Source: a virus. Taken from it: DNA of 30,380 nt. The stretch is from positions 1 through 30,380 of IMG/VR virus record IMGVR_UViG_3300038825_001143; one strand, given 5' to 3'. How positions within the stretch are numbered: position 1 is the first letter of the stretch; each line of letters starts with the position of its first letter. Below the pieces are notes generated by a model that did no database searches, had not been told where the DNA came from, and was given only the letters and a program-made list of their open reading frames with translations. Of this stretch, positions 1 through 7,514 are shown piece by piece. The position numbers and the translations under genes are program-made.

Positions 1-228
1 GAACAACTAGCACAGGACTACACGGCTATGGGCCACAGTGTAGACCTCATTAACGCTATCATCGCTGGTGACGATATGGCTGACAATGATGCCGAAGAGC
101 GTCAAGATCGTGTTGATCGCAACGTAGCTCACCTTGAAATTATGGTTGCTAAAGATGACTGGGGTGATGAAGACATGACTGCTGCTAACGCCGCTATTAC
201 CGCCGGTAAGGGTTATACGGCCAGTTAA
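1..228 (+). CDS. Partial phage protein, C-terminal 75 residues
   Basis: The reading frame is open from the first base of the window, so the gene begins upstream and only the last 75 codons are seen. The visible part is acidic and probably helical, with a central DMADNDAEERQDRVDRNVAH stretch and an ending ITAGKGYTAS. The internal ATG at 28 has no good ribosome binding site, so I read it as an internal methionine. The pattern (a helical pair followed by a DDWGDEDMTAANAAI-type end) resembles small conserved proteins beside the lysis genes of marine phages, but I cannot name a function. It sits 18 bases before a small membrane protein and is probably co-transcribed with it. Confidence 0.7.
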   Translation, partial: EQLAQDYTAMGHSVDLINAIIAGDDMADNDAEERQDRVDRNVAHLEIMVAKDDWGDEDMTAANAAITAGKGYTAS

Positions 229-246
229 TGAAGGCAAGTCGAAGCT

Positions 247-399
247 ATGGACGCACTTGACGCAATTGGAACTATATGGCCCATAGCTTTTGGTTTTGTC
301 ACTTTGGTCATTGTCTTAGCTAAGATGCACAGCGATATTGAGCAGATCAAAGAAAAGGTTCGCACCTTGTTCGAATTGTTCAATAACAGAGATAAATAA
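247..399 (+). CDS. Small single-span membrane protein (50 aa)
   Basis: A 50-codon gene starts at ATG 247 and ends at TAA 397-399. The N-terminus MDALDAIGT is followed by a hydrophobic segment of about 18 residues (WPIAFGFVTLVIVLA, roughly residues 11-26). A charged, probably amphipathic tail follows (KMHSDIEQIKEKVRTLFELFNNRDK). This is one membrane span with a cytoplasmic helix, typical of small phage lysis or superinfection-type membrane proteins. It opens a run of membrane proteins leading to the holin and lysozyme, so an accessory role in lysis is likely but unproven. The AAGGCAAG about 10 bases upstream is a weak ribosome binding site. Confidence 0.65.
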   Translation: MDALDAIGTIWPIAFGFVTLVIVLAKMHSDIEQIKEKVRTLFELFNNRDK

Positions 400-430
400 A
401 GTAACGCTTAAACCAAAACTAGGAGAAGAT

Positions 431-694
431 ATGAGCGAACAACAGGAACAACAACCAATTATTCTGACCATTGACGATCAAGAATATGACGTTAACGAGT
501 TAGGTAATGATTCCAAAGTTCACTACGTTGAAGTGGTTAACTTGCGTAAGCAGATCGCTGAATTGCAGAATCAGATTGCCGCTGCCCAACAGCAAAGTAT
601 TAATCTACAGGTTGCATTAGGCTTTCGTGAAAACGCGTTACGTGAATCAATCGAAGTGGTTGAAGAAGTAGAACCGGAAGCGGATGCAGGATAA
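431..694 (+). CDS. DUF6447-like small coiled-coil protein
   Basis: The start is placed at ATG 431 because AGGAGAAG lies just upstream at 421-428. An in-frame ATG at 338 would overlap the preceding gene and lacks such a site. The 87-residue protein has an N-terminal strand-like part (IILTIDDQEYDVNELGNDSK), then a helix with heptad-like leucines (VVNLRKQIAELQNQIAAAQQQ), and an acidic end. An 'I-T-I-D-D-x-E-Y-D-V-x-x-L' opening followed by a coiled coil is what I remember of DUF6447, a small family frequent in aquatic phages with no known function. The stop codon overlaps the next start (TAATG at 692-696), so the two are translationally coupled. Confidence 0.7.
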   Translation: MSEQQEQQPIILTIDDQEYDVNELGNDSKVHYVEVVNLRKQIAELQNQIAAAQQQSINLQVALGFRENALRESIEVVEEVEPEADAG

Positions 695-894
695 TGGCTC
701 AGACTCATGCAAGTAAGGCGTTACAAAAGATCGAAACACACGAACGGGAGTGCGCCTTGCGGTATGAGTCTATTAAAGAACGGCTAGACTCTGGGTCACA
801 ACGCTTCGATAAGCTAGAGCGTATGATCTGGGGTATCTACCCCGTTATGATTACCTCGTTAATAGCTATTGTTGGATTGGTTCTGACACAATGA
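694..894 (+). CDS. Small coiled-coil protein with C-terminal membrane anchor
   Basis: This 66-residue protein has a charged helical N-terminal part (KIETHERECALRYESIKERL, then a second helix to residue 44). One hydrophobic segment near the C-terminus follows (IYPVMITSLIAIVGLVLTQ, residues 48-66). This is the arrangement of XhlA-like or spanin-like accessory lysis proteins: a tail anchor plus a coiled coil. The sequence alone does not place it in a named family. It overlaps the preceding stop by one base and lies three genes before the holin, so a role in lysis control or membrane anchoring is the natural inference. Confidence 0.7.
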   Translation: MAQTHASKALQKIETHERECALRYESIKERLDSGSQRFDKLERMIWGIYPVMITSLIAIVGLVLTQ

Positions 895-905
895 AATTAT
901 GATAA

Positions 906-1385
906 ATGTTTGGGTTTGGCGTAGGCGAAATTGCTGCTATTTTGACAGCCCTCAAGGGGCTGAACGAGATGTTAGCTACGGTAAAGGAGACAGGGTCTAA
1001 CGCCAGTTCGTTTGCTGGATTGATTAGCAAATACTCTGATCTCGATGAAAAGATTAGGGATGTAGACTCAAAAGCGGCAACTAAGCCGCTTACTTTAGAC
1101 GAGTCAATGAAGCTCCAAGTGGCTAAAAGACAAGCCGCTTCTTTTCATCAGGCTTTAAAAGATTCGCTGCTAATGCAGCAAGGTGGAGCGCAACAATACA
1201 AAGAGATCATGCAGCGTATCGAAGATTCAAAAATCGCTCATGATAAAAAGATAAATGCACTAAAGAGAAAACAAAGACAGCGAGAGAAGTTATTTAAAGA
1301 GGTGATGTTCTTTGGGTTTATTGGGCTTTCATGTGTAGGAGTAACAATAGGCGCTTTATATTTTTGGGTTAATGTTTTTAAATGA
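906..1385 (+). CDS. Helical membrane-anchored protein near lysis genes
   Basis: This protein of 159 residues starts at ATG 906, 11 bases after the preceding stop, with no strong ribosome binding site. The N-terminal part (GFGVGEIAAILTALKGLNEMLATVKE) is an amphipathic helix. The middle is a long charged helical region ending in a very basic stretch (KINALKRKQRQREKLFK). A single membrane span follows (VMFFGFIGLSCVGVTIGALYFWV, about residues 133-155). The basic stretch before the span suggests the bulk of the protein stays in the cytoplasm. Its 3' end runs into the start region of the holin gene. It may regulate or support the holin; no family is recognised. Confidence 0.75.
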   Translation: MFGFGVGEIAAILTALKGLNEMLATVKETGSNASSFAGLISKYSDLDEKIRDVDSKAATKPLTLDESMKLQVAKRQAASFHQALKDSLLMQQGGAQQYKEIMQRIEDSKIAHDKKINALKRKQRQREKLFKEVMFFGFIGLSCVGVTIGALYFWVNVFK

Positions 1386-1398
1386 ACGAGGGCAGGCT

Positions 1399-1872
1399 GT
1401 GAAATTTGAAGCAATTAAAGGATTAATCGGTGCGGTAGCTCCTACCCTTGGTCAGGCTCTTGGTGGGCCTTTAGGGGGTGCTGCGGCACAAACTATCGCT
1501 AGTGTGTTGGGTTGTAAGCCTGACGAGAAGAGTATTGCTAATGCAGTACAAGCGGCTACCCCAGAGCAGTTGGCAGAGATTAAAAAAGCTGAACTCGACT
1601 TTCAGGTTCAGATGAAGAAGTTAGACGTAGACGTATTCGCGCTTGAGGTAGAAGATGTACAACACGCTAGGTCAGCGTTTAAAGGCGATTGGACACCGAA
1701 GTTTATCGCGGTTGCGTGTGTGTTTTTCTTTGGTGGATACATCGCATTGGTCACGCTTCAAGACCCTGCTGCGAATGATGACGGGATTGTTAATCTTGTC
1801 CTTGGGTATTTAGGCGGAATCGTCTCATCTATTATCAGTTTCTACTACGGCGCATCACATAAGCATGACTAA
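1399..1872 (+). CDS. Holin, three-transmembrane GTA-type
   Basis: This protein of 157 residues resembles the three-span holin family known from gene transfer agents and marine phages (GTA_holin_3TM). I place the start at GTG 1399 because GAGGG lies at 1388-1392, and the resulting VKFEAIKGLIGAVAPTLGQ is a typical family N-terminus. An ATG at 1372 in the same frame would add nine residues. The glycine/alanine-rich segment LGQALGGPLGGAAAQTIASVLG (about 17-38) and a charged helical middle are followed by two clear membrane spans: FIAVACVFFFGGYIALVTL and IVNLVLGYLGGIVSSIISFYY. Holins form membrane lesions that time lysis and release the endolysin. The stop overlaps the lysozyme start by one base. 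Confidence 0.75.
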   Translation: MKFEAIKGLIGAVAPTLGQALGGPLGGAAAQTIASVLGCKPDEKSIANAVQAATPEQLAEIKKAELDFQVQMKKLDVDVFALEVEDVQHARSAFKGDWTPKFIAVACVFFFGGYIALVTLQDPAANDDGIVNLVLGYLGGIVSSIISFYYGASHKHD

Positions 1873-2297
1873 TGAATAGACTAATACAGATGTTAAAAAG
1901 GCATGAAGGCGTTAGAGATAAGGTCTATATGTGCTCTGCTGGTTACGAAACCATTGGTGTTGGCAGAAATATATCAGAATCTGGACTTGGTCTTTCTGAA
2001 GACGAGATAGACTATTTGTTAAGTAACGACATAAAACGGTGTCGCGAAGAGTTAATGGTCGAGTACGAATGGTTTTCAAAGCTAGATAGCGTGCGCCAAG
2101 AAGCCTTGATAGACCTGTCGTTTAATATTGGTCAGACCAAATTGCGTAAGTTTGTTAAAGCCTTGGGGCACATGGCTGCTGGTAACTACGAAGAAGCTGG
2201 TCAGGAGTTCTATCGTAGCCGATGGGCAGAGCAAGTGGGCGACCGATCATTAGAAATTTGCCAGATGATTAGTTCTGGAGAATATCAGGTACGATAA
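1872..2297 (+). CDS. Endolysin, T4-type lysozyme (GH24)
   Basis: This is a phage endolysin of 141 residues that hydrolyses the glycan chain of peptidoglycan. The catalytic region LKRHEGVRDKVYMCSAGYETIG matches the T4 lysozyme layout: Glu12 is in the T4 Glu11 position, Cys21 falls where T4 has Asp20, and Thr27 matches Thr26. Further family features are the GVGRNISE loop, the central RQEALIDLSFNIGQTKLRKF helix and the closing RSRWAEQVGDRS segment, which matches the family's RW..Q...R motif. There is no signal peptide, so release depends on the holin encoded directly upstream (TAATG overlap). The length is slightly below that of T4 lysozyme. Confidence 0.93.
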   Translation: MNRLIQMLKRHEGVRDKVYMCSAGYETIGVGRNISESGLGLSEDEIDYLLSNDIKRCREELMVEYEWFSKLDSVRQEALIDLSFNIGQTKLRKFVKALGHMAAGNYEEAGQEFYRSRWAEQVGDRSLEICQMISSGEYQVR

Positions 2298-2298
2298 A

Positions 2299-4179
2299 AT
2301 GCCATTACAAAAGTTTTTATTTAACCCAGGTATAAACAAGCAAGGTACTAGCTATACCGCAGAGGGTGGCTGGTTTGATGGCAATCTTGTACGTTTTAGA
2401 AAAGGCTTTGCAGAAAAGATAGGTGGTTGGGAAAAGTATATATCTGTTTCTTATGAAGGAACTGGTAGAAAGCTTCATGCTTGGGTTGACCTAGACGGTA
2501 CAAAGCTTCTTGGATTAGGAACTCGATACAAGCTGTACATCCAGGAAGGCTCGTCATACAACGATGTAACACCCATAAGACGCACCAGTGCAGCCGGTGC
2601 CGCTACTTTTGCCGCAACCAACGGATCTTCAACGCTAACTGTTACAGACTCTAGTAATGGTTCTAACGTAGGCGATTTTGTTACATATACTGATGCAGTT
2701 TCTTTAGGCGGAAACATTACTGCGGCAGTGTTAAATCAAGAGTATCAAATACAATCTGTACCAACGTCCAACACTTATACCATTATTGCAAAAGATACAG
2801 ATGGTAATGCGGTTACAGCTAACTCTAGCGATACTGGCAACGGAGGTTCTTCAACCGTAGCCGCTTATCAAATAACAAGCGGCCTTGATGTCTTTGTAGA
2901 CGGAACAGGTTGGGGCGTTGGCGGCTGGGGAACTGGCACCTGGGGCTCAACAAGCTCTCTTACTGACGCTAATCAGCTTAGACTTTGGTCGATGGATAAC
3001 TTCGGTGAAGACTTGATATCAAACCCTCGAGCCGGTGGTGTTTATTATTGGGACAAATCAGACGGTCTTAACACTAGAGCAGTGGCTTTAAGTTCTCTAA
3101 CTGGGTCAAACTTAGCTCCAACCAAAGGGCTCCAAGTAATAGTATCTGACATTGACCGGCATGCCATAGTATTAGGTGCAGATCCCATTGAGAATGGCGT
3201 TAGGTCCGGCCAAATAGACCCACTACTTGTTGCCTTTTCTGATCAAGAAAACATATTTGATTGGGAACCAACGTCTACTAATACGGCTGGTTCTCTTCGG
3301 TGCTCTGCTGGATCTGAGATTATTGGCGCGGTACGGGCTCGACAAGAAACATTGATATGGACCGATGTTGCGCTGTATAGCCTTCAGTTTATAGGACCGC
3401 CTTTGACCTTTGGTCTGAATCTAGTTAACGAAGGTGTTAGCTTGATTGGTCCTAACGCTATTGTTAACTCACCATCTGGCATATTCTGGATGGATAGAAA
3501 GGGCTTCTACACTTATAACGGGTCTGTCGCTCCTGTCCCATGCACAGTTCATGCTTATGTGTTTGATGACTTTGAAGAAGGTCAAGCATTCCAAGTGTTT
3601 GGCATACTCAATAAGCAGTTTGACGAGGTTGGTTGGTTCTACTGTAGCTCTGGTCAAACAGTCATTGATCGATACGTCTTCTTTAACTACGTTGAAAATA
3701 CATGGTCAATTGGCCAGCTTTCTAGAACAGCTTGGCTTGACGAGGGTATATTCTCTCAGCCTATTGCTGCCGGTAAGTATAGTGATACACCTTATCTGTA
3801 CAGCCATGAGGTTGGATATAACAACGATGGTCAGCCGATGGACAATGTATATGTGCAAAGCGCAGACTTTGACATAGGCGATGGAGAAGACTTCCAGTTT
3901 ATAAAACGATTTATTCCTGACGTTAAGTTTCAGGGATCTGGTTCCGATCAGACAATAAACGTTCAAATTAAAACTAGAAACTATCCAGGGAATAGCTTTA
4001 CCACAGATCAAACAACATCTTTTACAAGCACAACAAGCAAAATAGATATGCGTGCAAGAGCGCGACAAGCTGCTATTCGCTTTGAATCTGATGATGATGG
4101 TACAAGTGTGGAAAGAATAGATGTAGGGTTTAGGATTGGAGGCACACGGCTAGATATACAACCTAATGGGCGTAGATAA
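2299..4179 (+). CDS. Virion structural protein, hub/stabilisation-like
   Basis: This protein of 626 residues opens with MPLQKFLFNPGINKQGTSYT and then GGWFDGNLVRFRKGFAEKIGGW. I recognise that opening from large structural proteins of marine podovirus-like phages. The rest is rich in short beta-strand segments and aromatic residues, with repeated tryptophan turns (GWGVGGWGTGTWG near residue 203; ENIFDWEPTS near 319; GIFWMDRKGFYTYNG). This suggests a beta-propeller such as the P22 gp10 stabilisation/hub protein, but that comparison is an inference. There is a low-complexity Ser/Thr/Gly region at about residues 100-190. The gene follows the endolysin by one base and precedes a small protein by a TAATG overlap. 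Confidence 0.75.
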   Translation: MPLQKFLFNPGINKQGTSYTAEGGWFDGNLVRFRKGFAEKIGGWEKYISVSYEGTGRKLHAWVDLDGTKLLGLGTRYKLYIQEGSSYNDVTPIRRTSAAGAATFAATNGSSTLTVTDSSNGSNVGDFVTYTDAVSLGGNITAAVLNQEYQIQSVPTSNTYTIIAKDTDGNAVTANSSDTGNGGSSTVAAYQITSGLDVFVDGTGWGVGGWGTGTWGSTSSLTDANQLRLWSMDNFGEDLISNPRAGGVYYWDKSDGLNTRAVALSSLTGSNLAPTKGLQVIVSDIDRHAIVLGADPIENGVRSGQIDPLLVAFSDQENIFDWEPTSTNTAGSLRCSAGSEIIGAVRARQETLIWTDVALYSLQFIGPPLTFGLNLVNEGVSLIGPNAIVNSPSGIFWMDRKGFYTYNGSVAPVPCTVHAYVFDDFEEGQAFQVFGILNKQFDEVGWFYCSSGQTVIDRYVFFNYVENTWSIGQLSRTAWLDEGIFSQPIAAGKYSDTPYLYSHEVGYNNDGQPMDNVYVQSADFDIGDGEDFQFIKRFIPDVKFQGSGSDQTINVQIKTRNYPGNSFTTDQTTSFTSTTSKIDMRARARQAAIRFESDDDGTSVERIDVGFRIGGTRLDIQPNGRR

Positions 4180-4508
4180 TGGCCAAGATACTTAATACTT
4201 CGCTTCCAATGTCAGGACCCCAAGGGGTTACGCCTGATATATTTAACAAAACAGTCAGGCTTATAGAGCTAAACTTAAATGCTTTTGACCCTAGTTCAAC
4301 GCCACAATTTACCAACGACAGGCTATCTGAGCTTCAGTTTAATGCTGGAGACATTATATGGAATCTAAGTATAGAGGCACTTCAAGTCTATACTGGCAAT
4401 GAGTTTGTAAATATATCGACACCATCGACCGCTGGATTGCAGGGATCAACAGGTGTTGGATCGGTACAGGTTATAACCAATGGTTCTATAACCGTGGAGA
4501 TTGATTAA
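4179..4508 (+). CDS. Small virion-associated protein, unknown
   Basis: This 109-residue protein is coupled to the structural gene before it by a TAATG overlap (4177-4181). The N-terminus (MAKILNTSLPMSGPQGVTPDIFNKTVRLIELNLNAFD) looks helical. The middle carries a strand-turn-strand pattern (LQFNAGDIIWNLSIEALQVYTGNEFVNIS), and the Gly/Ser/Thr-rich end closes with VQVITNGSITVEID. The middle resembles short beta-modules in phage tail fibre or tail accessory proteins, in which the text of a label or 'what the sample shows' is built from hydrophobic strands. Position between structural genes supports a virion role. I do not recognise a family. Confidence 0.65.
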   Translation: MAKILNTSLPMSGPQGVTPDIFNKTVRLIELNLNAFDPSSTPQFTNDRLSELQFNAGDIIWNLSIEALQVYTGNEFVNISTPSTAGLQGSTGVGSVQVITNGSITVEID

Positions 4509-4615
4509 TGAATGGTATAAAGACAAAAAGAACAAAGCCTACAGTAAGATATGTCAAGCCAAGAGGCTTCTCTAACATGTTGCCTAACAAAAGACCAGTG
4601 ACTAAGATAAGCTAA
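4508..4615 (+). CDS. Very small basic peptide (35 aa)
   Basis: A 35-codon gene is placed exactly between two longer genes. Its ATG at 4508 overlaps the preceding TAA, and its TAA at 4613-4615 overlaps the next ATG. The peptide MNGIKTKRTKPTVRYVKPRG continues to VTKIS, with nine lysines or arginines in the first 30 residues and no acidic residue. The double one-base overlap argues that it is translated. It is the first of three consecutive basic proteins, so nucleic-acid binding or association with packaged DNA is plausible, but nothing identifies a function. Confidence 0.6.
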   Translation: MNGIKTKRTKPTVRYVKPRGFSNMLPNKRPVTKIS

Positions 4616-5100
4616 TGGCAGCTACAGCAACCAAAAGAGACCCTGCAAAGTGGGCGGCAGCTAAGTCTAGAGCCAAGGCTAAGATGGGTGGTAAACACTC
4701 TGCTCGGGCGATGCAACTTGCTGTAAAATATTATAAAGACTCTGGTGGAACTTACTCAGGCCCAAAGAAAAAGTCTAGTAATAAGCTTTCTCAATGGAGC
4801 AAGCAGGACTGGGGAACCAAGTCCGGTAAGCCGTCTACTCAAGGACCTAAAGCTACGGGTGAGCGGTACTTGCCCAAGAAGGCAAGAGAGGCGCTGTCAA
4901 GCCAGGAGTATGCCGCAACAACTAGAGCAAAAAGAAAAGATACAAAAGCTGGCAAACAGTTTTCCGCACAGCCTAAAAGCATTGCAGATAAGACTAAGCA
5001 GTACAGGACAGCAAAAGATGGCGGGTTTTTTACTAAAAGAAACCATCGAGGTTGTGGATCTGTGATGCCAGATAGAAGAAAAAAGACAAGGTATTCTTGA
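4615..5100 (+). CDS. DUF5872-like basic protein
   Basis: This protein of 161 residues is strongly basic. The opening KRDPAKWAAAKSRAKAKMGG and the following KHSARAMQLAVKYYKDSGG, then SQWSKQDWGTKSGKPS and GERYLPKKAREALSSQEYAA, match what I remember of DUF5872, a short family found in phages, giant viruses and bacteria. The repeated 'Lys-Trp/Ala-Lys' surface and the lack of hydrophobic core stretches suggest a small nucleic-acid-associated or scaffolding-like protein. The function is unknown. The C-terminal half (SIADKTKQYRTAKDG, then RRKKTRYS) is also basic. It is coupled to neighbours on both sides: TAATG at its start and TGATG at its end. Confidence 0.75.
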   Translation: MAATATKRDPAKWAAAKSRAKAKMGGKHSARAMQLAVKYYKDSGGTYSGPKKKSSNKLSQWSKQDWGTKSGKPSTQGPKATGERYLPKKAREALSSQEYAATTRAKRKDTKAGKQFSAQPKSIADKTKQYRTAKDGGFFTKRNHRGCGSVMPDRRKKTRYS

Positions 5101-5435
5101 TGTTTAAACGTCATGTACAAAACTTTAGGGTAGGCGGTGCTGCTAAAAAGAATAGAGGCAGGCCGATTAGGCGCACTACTTCTGGTAGTAAACCTAACTA
5201 TCGTAAGACGGAAGAAGGCGCTGGCATGACAGAAGCTGGGGTTAAGGCGCATAGACGCGCTAATCCTGGTAGTAAATTGCAGACCGCTGTTACAGAGAGC
5301 AAGCCTACAGGCAAGAGAGCAGCTAGAAGAAAGTCATATTGCGCGAGGTCCGCAGGACAAATGAAACAGTTTCCGAAAGCAGCGAGAAACCCAAACTCTA
5401 GACTGCGTCAAGCTCGACGCCGATGGAAGTGTTAG
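5100..5435 (+). CDS. DUF6321-like basic protein
   Basis: This protein of 111 residues starts at ATG 5100, overlapping the previous TGA; a TTG one codon earlier is the only in-frame alternative. The segment GAGMTEAGVKAHRRANPGSK, followed by LQTAVTESKPTGKRAARRKS and YCARSAGQMKQF, and the closing LRQARRRWKC fit DUF6321 as I remember it. The hallmarks are a 'GAGlT..Gv...RR.NPGSkLqTAVT' block, an 'RRKSyCARS' block and a terminal 'ARRRWkC'. It is extremely basic. Two cysteines (in SYCARS and the final WKC) could bind a metal or form a disulfide. The function is unknown; it follows DUF5872 directly, and the two may act together. Confidence 0.78.
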   Translation: MFKRHVQNFRVGGAAKKNRGRPIRRTTSGSKPNYRKTEEGAGMTEAGVKAHRRANPGSKLQTAVTESKPTGKRAARRKSYCARSAGQMKQFPKAARNPNSRLRQARRRWKC

Positions 5436-7514
5436 ATGAGTATTCGTAAGTTGCCCATAAAGATGATGGCTGGAGGAGGGGTATTCTCTGACCAAAAAAG
5501 CTCTAACTCTACTGGGATTGGAAATTGGAGCAATAGTTTTGGTGGCTTACCAGGTGGGACTTTCGGTGACATTGGCGGGGTTTTAGGTGTACCAAAAGGC
5601 TCTCAGTTTTCTGGAGGAGGCGCTGGTTCCGCTGTGTTTCCTCAGGGACCTGCTTTTGCAGATGTTGACTTCAGCCAAGGCCCTCAAATTGATGACTTTG
5701 ATGAAGATGGAGATGGCGAAATAAGCGACGAGGAGCGTGCTTTATTTCAGCAAGCTATGGGCGCTTTTATGCGTCAGAACAAAGACCAGTCTGTTGTTGA
5801 AGATACTCCTGAACCTACACCAGAAGAAGATCCTAAGCCGGAGAAAGAGCCCGACGAGGATGAGCCAAGCTTTCTTCAAAGACTAAGAGAATGGTACGAA
5901 AGAAACTTTGGTGGTAGAGATATTCAAATAGGTGGGTATCCTGGAGGATTAGGCGGCATAAAGATCCCACTACCAGGTGGGGGTAGAGACGGAGGCTTTC
6001 CTTTTCCTATACCACTTCCTCCTATTTTTGGTGGCGGTGGCGGAAGTGGTGGCGGTGGCGGTCGGCAAGAGCCAGAGCCAACTCCGCCCGTAACACCTAC
6101 GCCTACGCCTACGCCTACGCCTACGCCTACACCTACGCCTACACCTACGCCTACGCCTACGCCTACGCCTACGCCAGAGCCCACACCTACACCAGATCCG
6201 ACTCCTGGTCCAGGGCCTGGTCCGGGTCCGGGTCCAAGCCCTAGTCCGGGTCCAGGTCCAGGTCCATCGCCAGGGCCAGGAGGTCCTGTAATTAATGATT
6301 CAAAAGAAACAGATCCAATATATATACCGCCACTTCCAAGAAGACCGCCAGCGCAACCAGATACCGGAGGCAACAACGTGAGCATTCCAGCAAACCCTAA
6401 AGCAGAAGACGTTCAAAGATCTTCAAGACGCGCAACCGCGAATGTTTTTGCAGATCCTGCAAACTTTGATCGATTCGCTTCAAGTCCTTTGCAAACCATG
6501 GACACTAGATATAGAAACATATCTAGCTTCTTGCCATCCGGCGAGATCACGCCATATGCAATGAACTATCAGAGAACTCCAGGCGCTCAGTACGCAAACT
6601 ATCCTGATGCACCACCTATGCAGGGTGGTCCACTCACAACGTATCAAAGACCCCCCGTTGGAGGAGGTGATACTGGTGGAGGTGATACTGGTGGAGGTGA
6701 TACTGGCGGACAAGATAGAGGAACCCCTCCTCCCGATACTGACCAATTTGAAAGTGATTACGAAGATATAGTTCCTAAACCGCAAAGATCTGACTTTCCT
6801 CCATTCAGTGGTCGAGGACAAATGGCTTCTAAAAAAAGATACGAGACTGCTTTAGAAGAATGGGAAAAACAAAAAGAAGATTTTGATAAGTCGATTGAAC
6901 AGATAAAAAGCGGTGGTCTTGGACCTTTAGGTCTTGGCGGCATAGGTAGCTTGGGTGGTGCCTTCAATCAAGGTGGCATTGTATCTCTTAATGAGGGCGG
7001 GGACCCAGGCTTTATGCAAAATCTAGGCTCTACAATGAGAAGAGTTGGAGGCTCGATGCTTGGAGATATAAATGCATTTGAGTCAAATCAAGATGTTTTT
7101 TCTCCTAATGCTTCTGGGAAAGAGTTAGAACTGCAAAGTCTTTCTAAGCAGCAATTAATTGATATTATACTTGGAAAAAAAGATAACCCTTTAAGTTCTG
7201 AAAGTTCAAGTAAAGGGATTAAGTCTTTAGATGAACTTTCAAATCTCCCTGTTATGACACAGCAACTATCTGAGGGAGGATCACCACAAAACTTTCCAAG
7301 AAAGAATGGGCAGATATCTGGTCCAGGAACAGAAACATCAGATGATATTCCCGCCATGTTAAGTGACGGGGAATTTGTTGTTAACGCTAAAGCGGTTCGC
7401 GGTATTGGTGATATGATGGGTGCTAATGATAGTAAAGATGATCAAAGAAAAGAAGGCGCAAGGGCTATGTACGCATTGCAAAAGATGGGTGAAAAAGCCG
7501 TGGGGATGTCGTAA
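5436..7514 (+). CDS. Low-complexity virion protein with EF-hand loop
   Basis: This protein of 692 residues starts directly after the preceding stop. It has a Gly-rich N-terminus, then a perfect 12-residue EF-hand calcium loop (DEDGDGEISDEE, residues 89-100: Asp89, Asp91, Asp93, Gly94, Ile96, Glu100). An acidic Pro/Glu region, a Gly-rich stretch, about 13 Thr-Pro units (residues 221-246), a Gly-Pro tract and a GGGDT triple repeat follow. A charged helix (RYETALEEWEKQKEDFDKSI) leads to GGIVSLNEGG. The C-terminus (SDDIPAMLSDGEFVVNAKAV, then RGIGDMMG) is a motif I know from tape-measure-like and other marine phage virion proteins. It may be a tail or fibre-like component; the exact role is unknown. 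Confidence 0.75.
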   Translation: MSIRKLPIKMMAGGGVFSDQKSSNSTGIGNWSNSFGGLPGGTFGDIGGVLGVPKGSQFSGGGAGSAVFPQGPAFADVDFSQGPQIDDFDEDGDGEISDEERALFQQAMGAFMRQNKDQSVVEDTPEPTPEEDPKPEKEPDEDEPSFLQRLREWYERNFGGRDIQIGGYPGGLGGIKIPLPGGGRDGGFPFPIPLPPIFGGGGGSGGGGGRQEPEPTPPVTPTPTPTPTPTPTPTPTPTPTPTPTPTPEPTPTPDPTPGPGPGPGPGPSPSPGPGPGPSPGPGGPVINDSKETDPIYIPPLPRRPPAQPDTGGNNVSIPANPKAEDVQRSSRRATANVFADPANFDRFASSPLQTMDTRYRNISSFLPSGEITPYAMNYQRTPGAQYANYPDAPPMQGGPLTTYQRPPVGGGDTGGGDTGGGDTGGQDRGTPPPDTDQFESDYEDIVPKPQRSDFPPFSGRGQMASKKRYETALEEWEKQKEDFDKSIEQIKSGGLGPLGLGGIGSLGGAFNQGGIVSLNEGGDPGFMQNLGSTMRRVGGSMLGDINAFESNQDVFSPNASGKELELQSLSKQQLIDIILGKKDNPLSSESSSKGIKSLDELSNLPVMTQQLSEGGSPQNFPRKNGQISGPGTETSDDIPAMLSDGEFVVNAKAVRGIGDMMGANDSKDDQRKEGARAMYALQKMGEKAVGMS
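6096..6173 (+). repeat. Hexanucleotide tandem repeat CCTAC(G/A) x13
   Basis: Thirteen consecutive 6-base units CCTACG or CCTACA encode the Thr-Pro tract of the surrounding virion gene. The unit is a multiple of three, so length changes by slippage would keep the frame. A Gly-Pro-coding tract (about 6205-6285) follows immediately. This is a likely variable-length region within the population. Confidence 0.9.
6663..6707 (+). repeat. 15-base tandem repeat x3
   Basis: Three consecutive copies of GGAGGTGATACTGGT (the last differing in its final base) encode the repeated Gly-Gly-Asp-Thr-Gly of the virion protein. The unit is in frame. Confidence 0.9.

Noticed and set aside
3446-3877. Plus-strand frame of 143 codons inside the hub-like gene
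   Set aside because: It is leucine-rich in a random manner, lacks a ribosome binding site and has no repeated pattern, unlike the overlapping frame inside dcm.
5924-6385. Minus-strand open frame rich in Gly-Val-Gly and Gly-Pro
   Set aside because: It is the mirror image of the Thr-Pro and Gly-Pro tandem repeats of the plus-strand virion gene; repeats keep opposite frames open.
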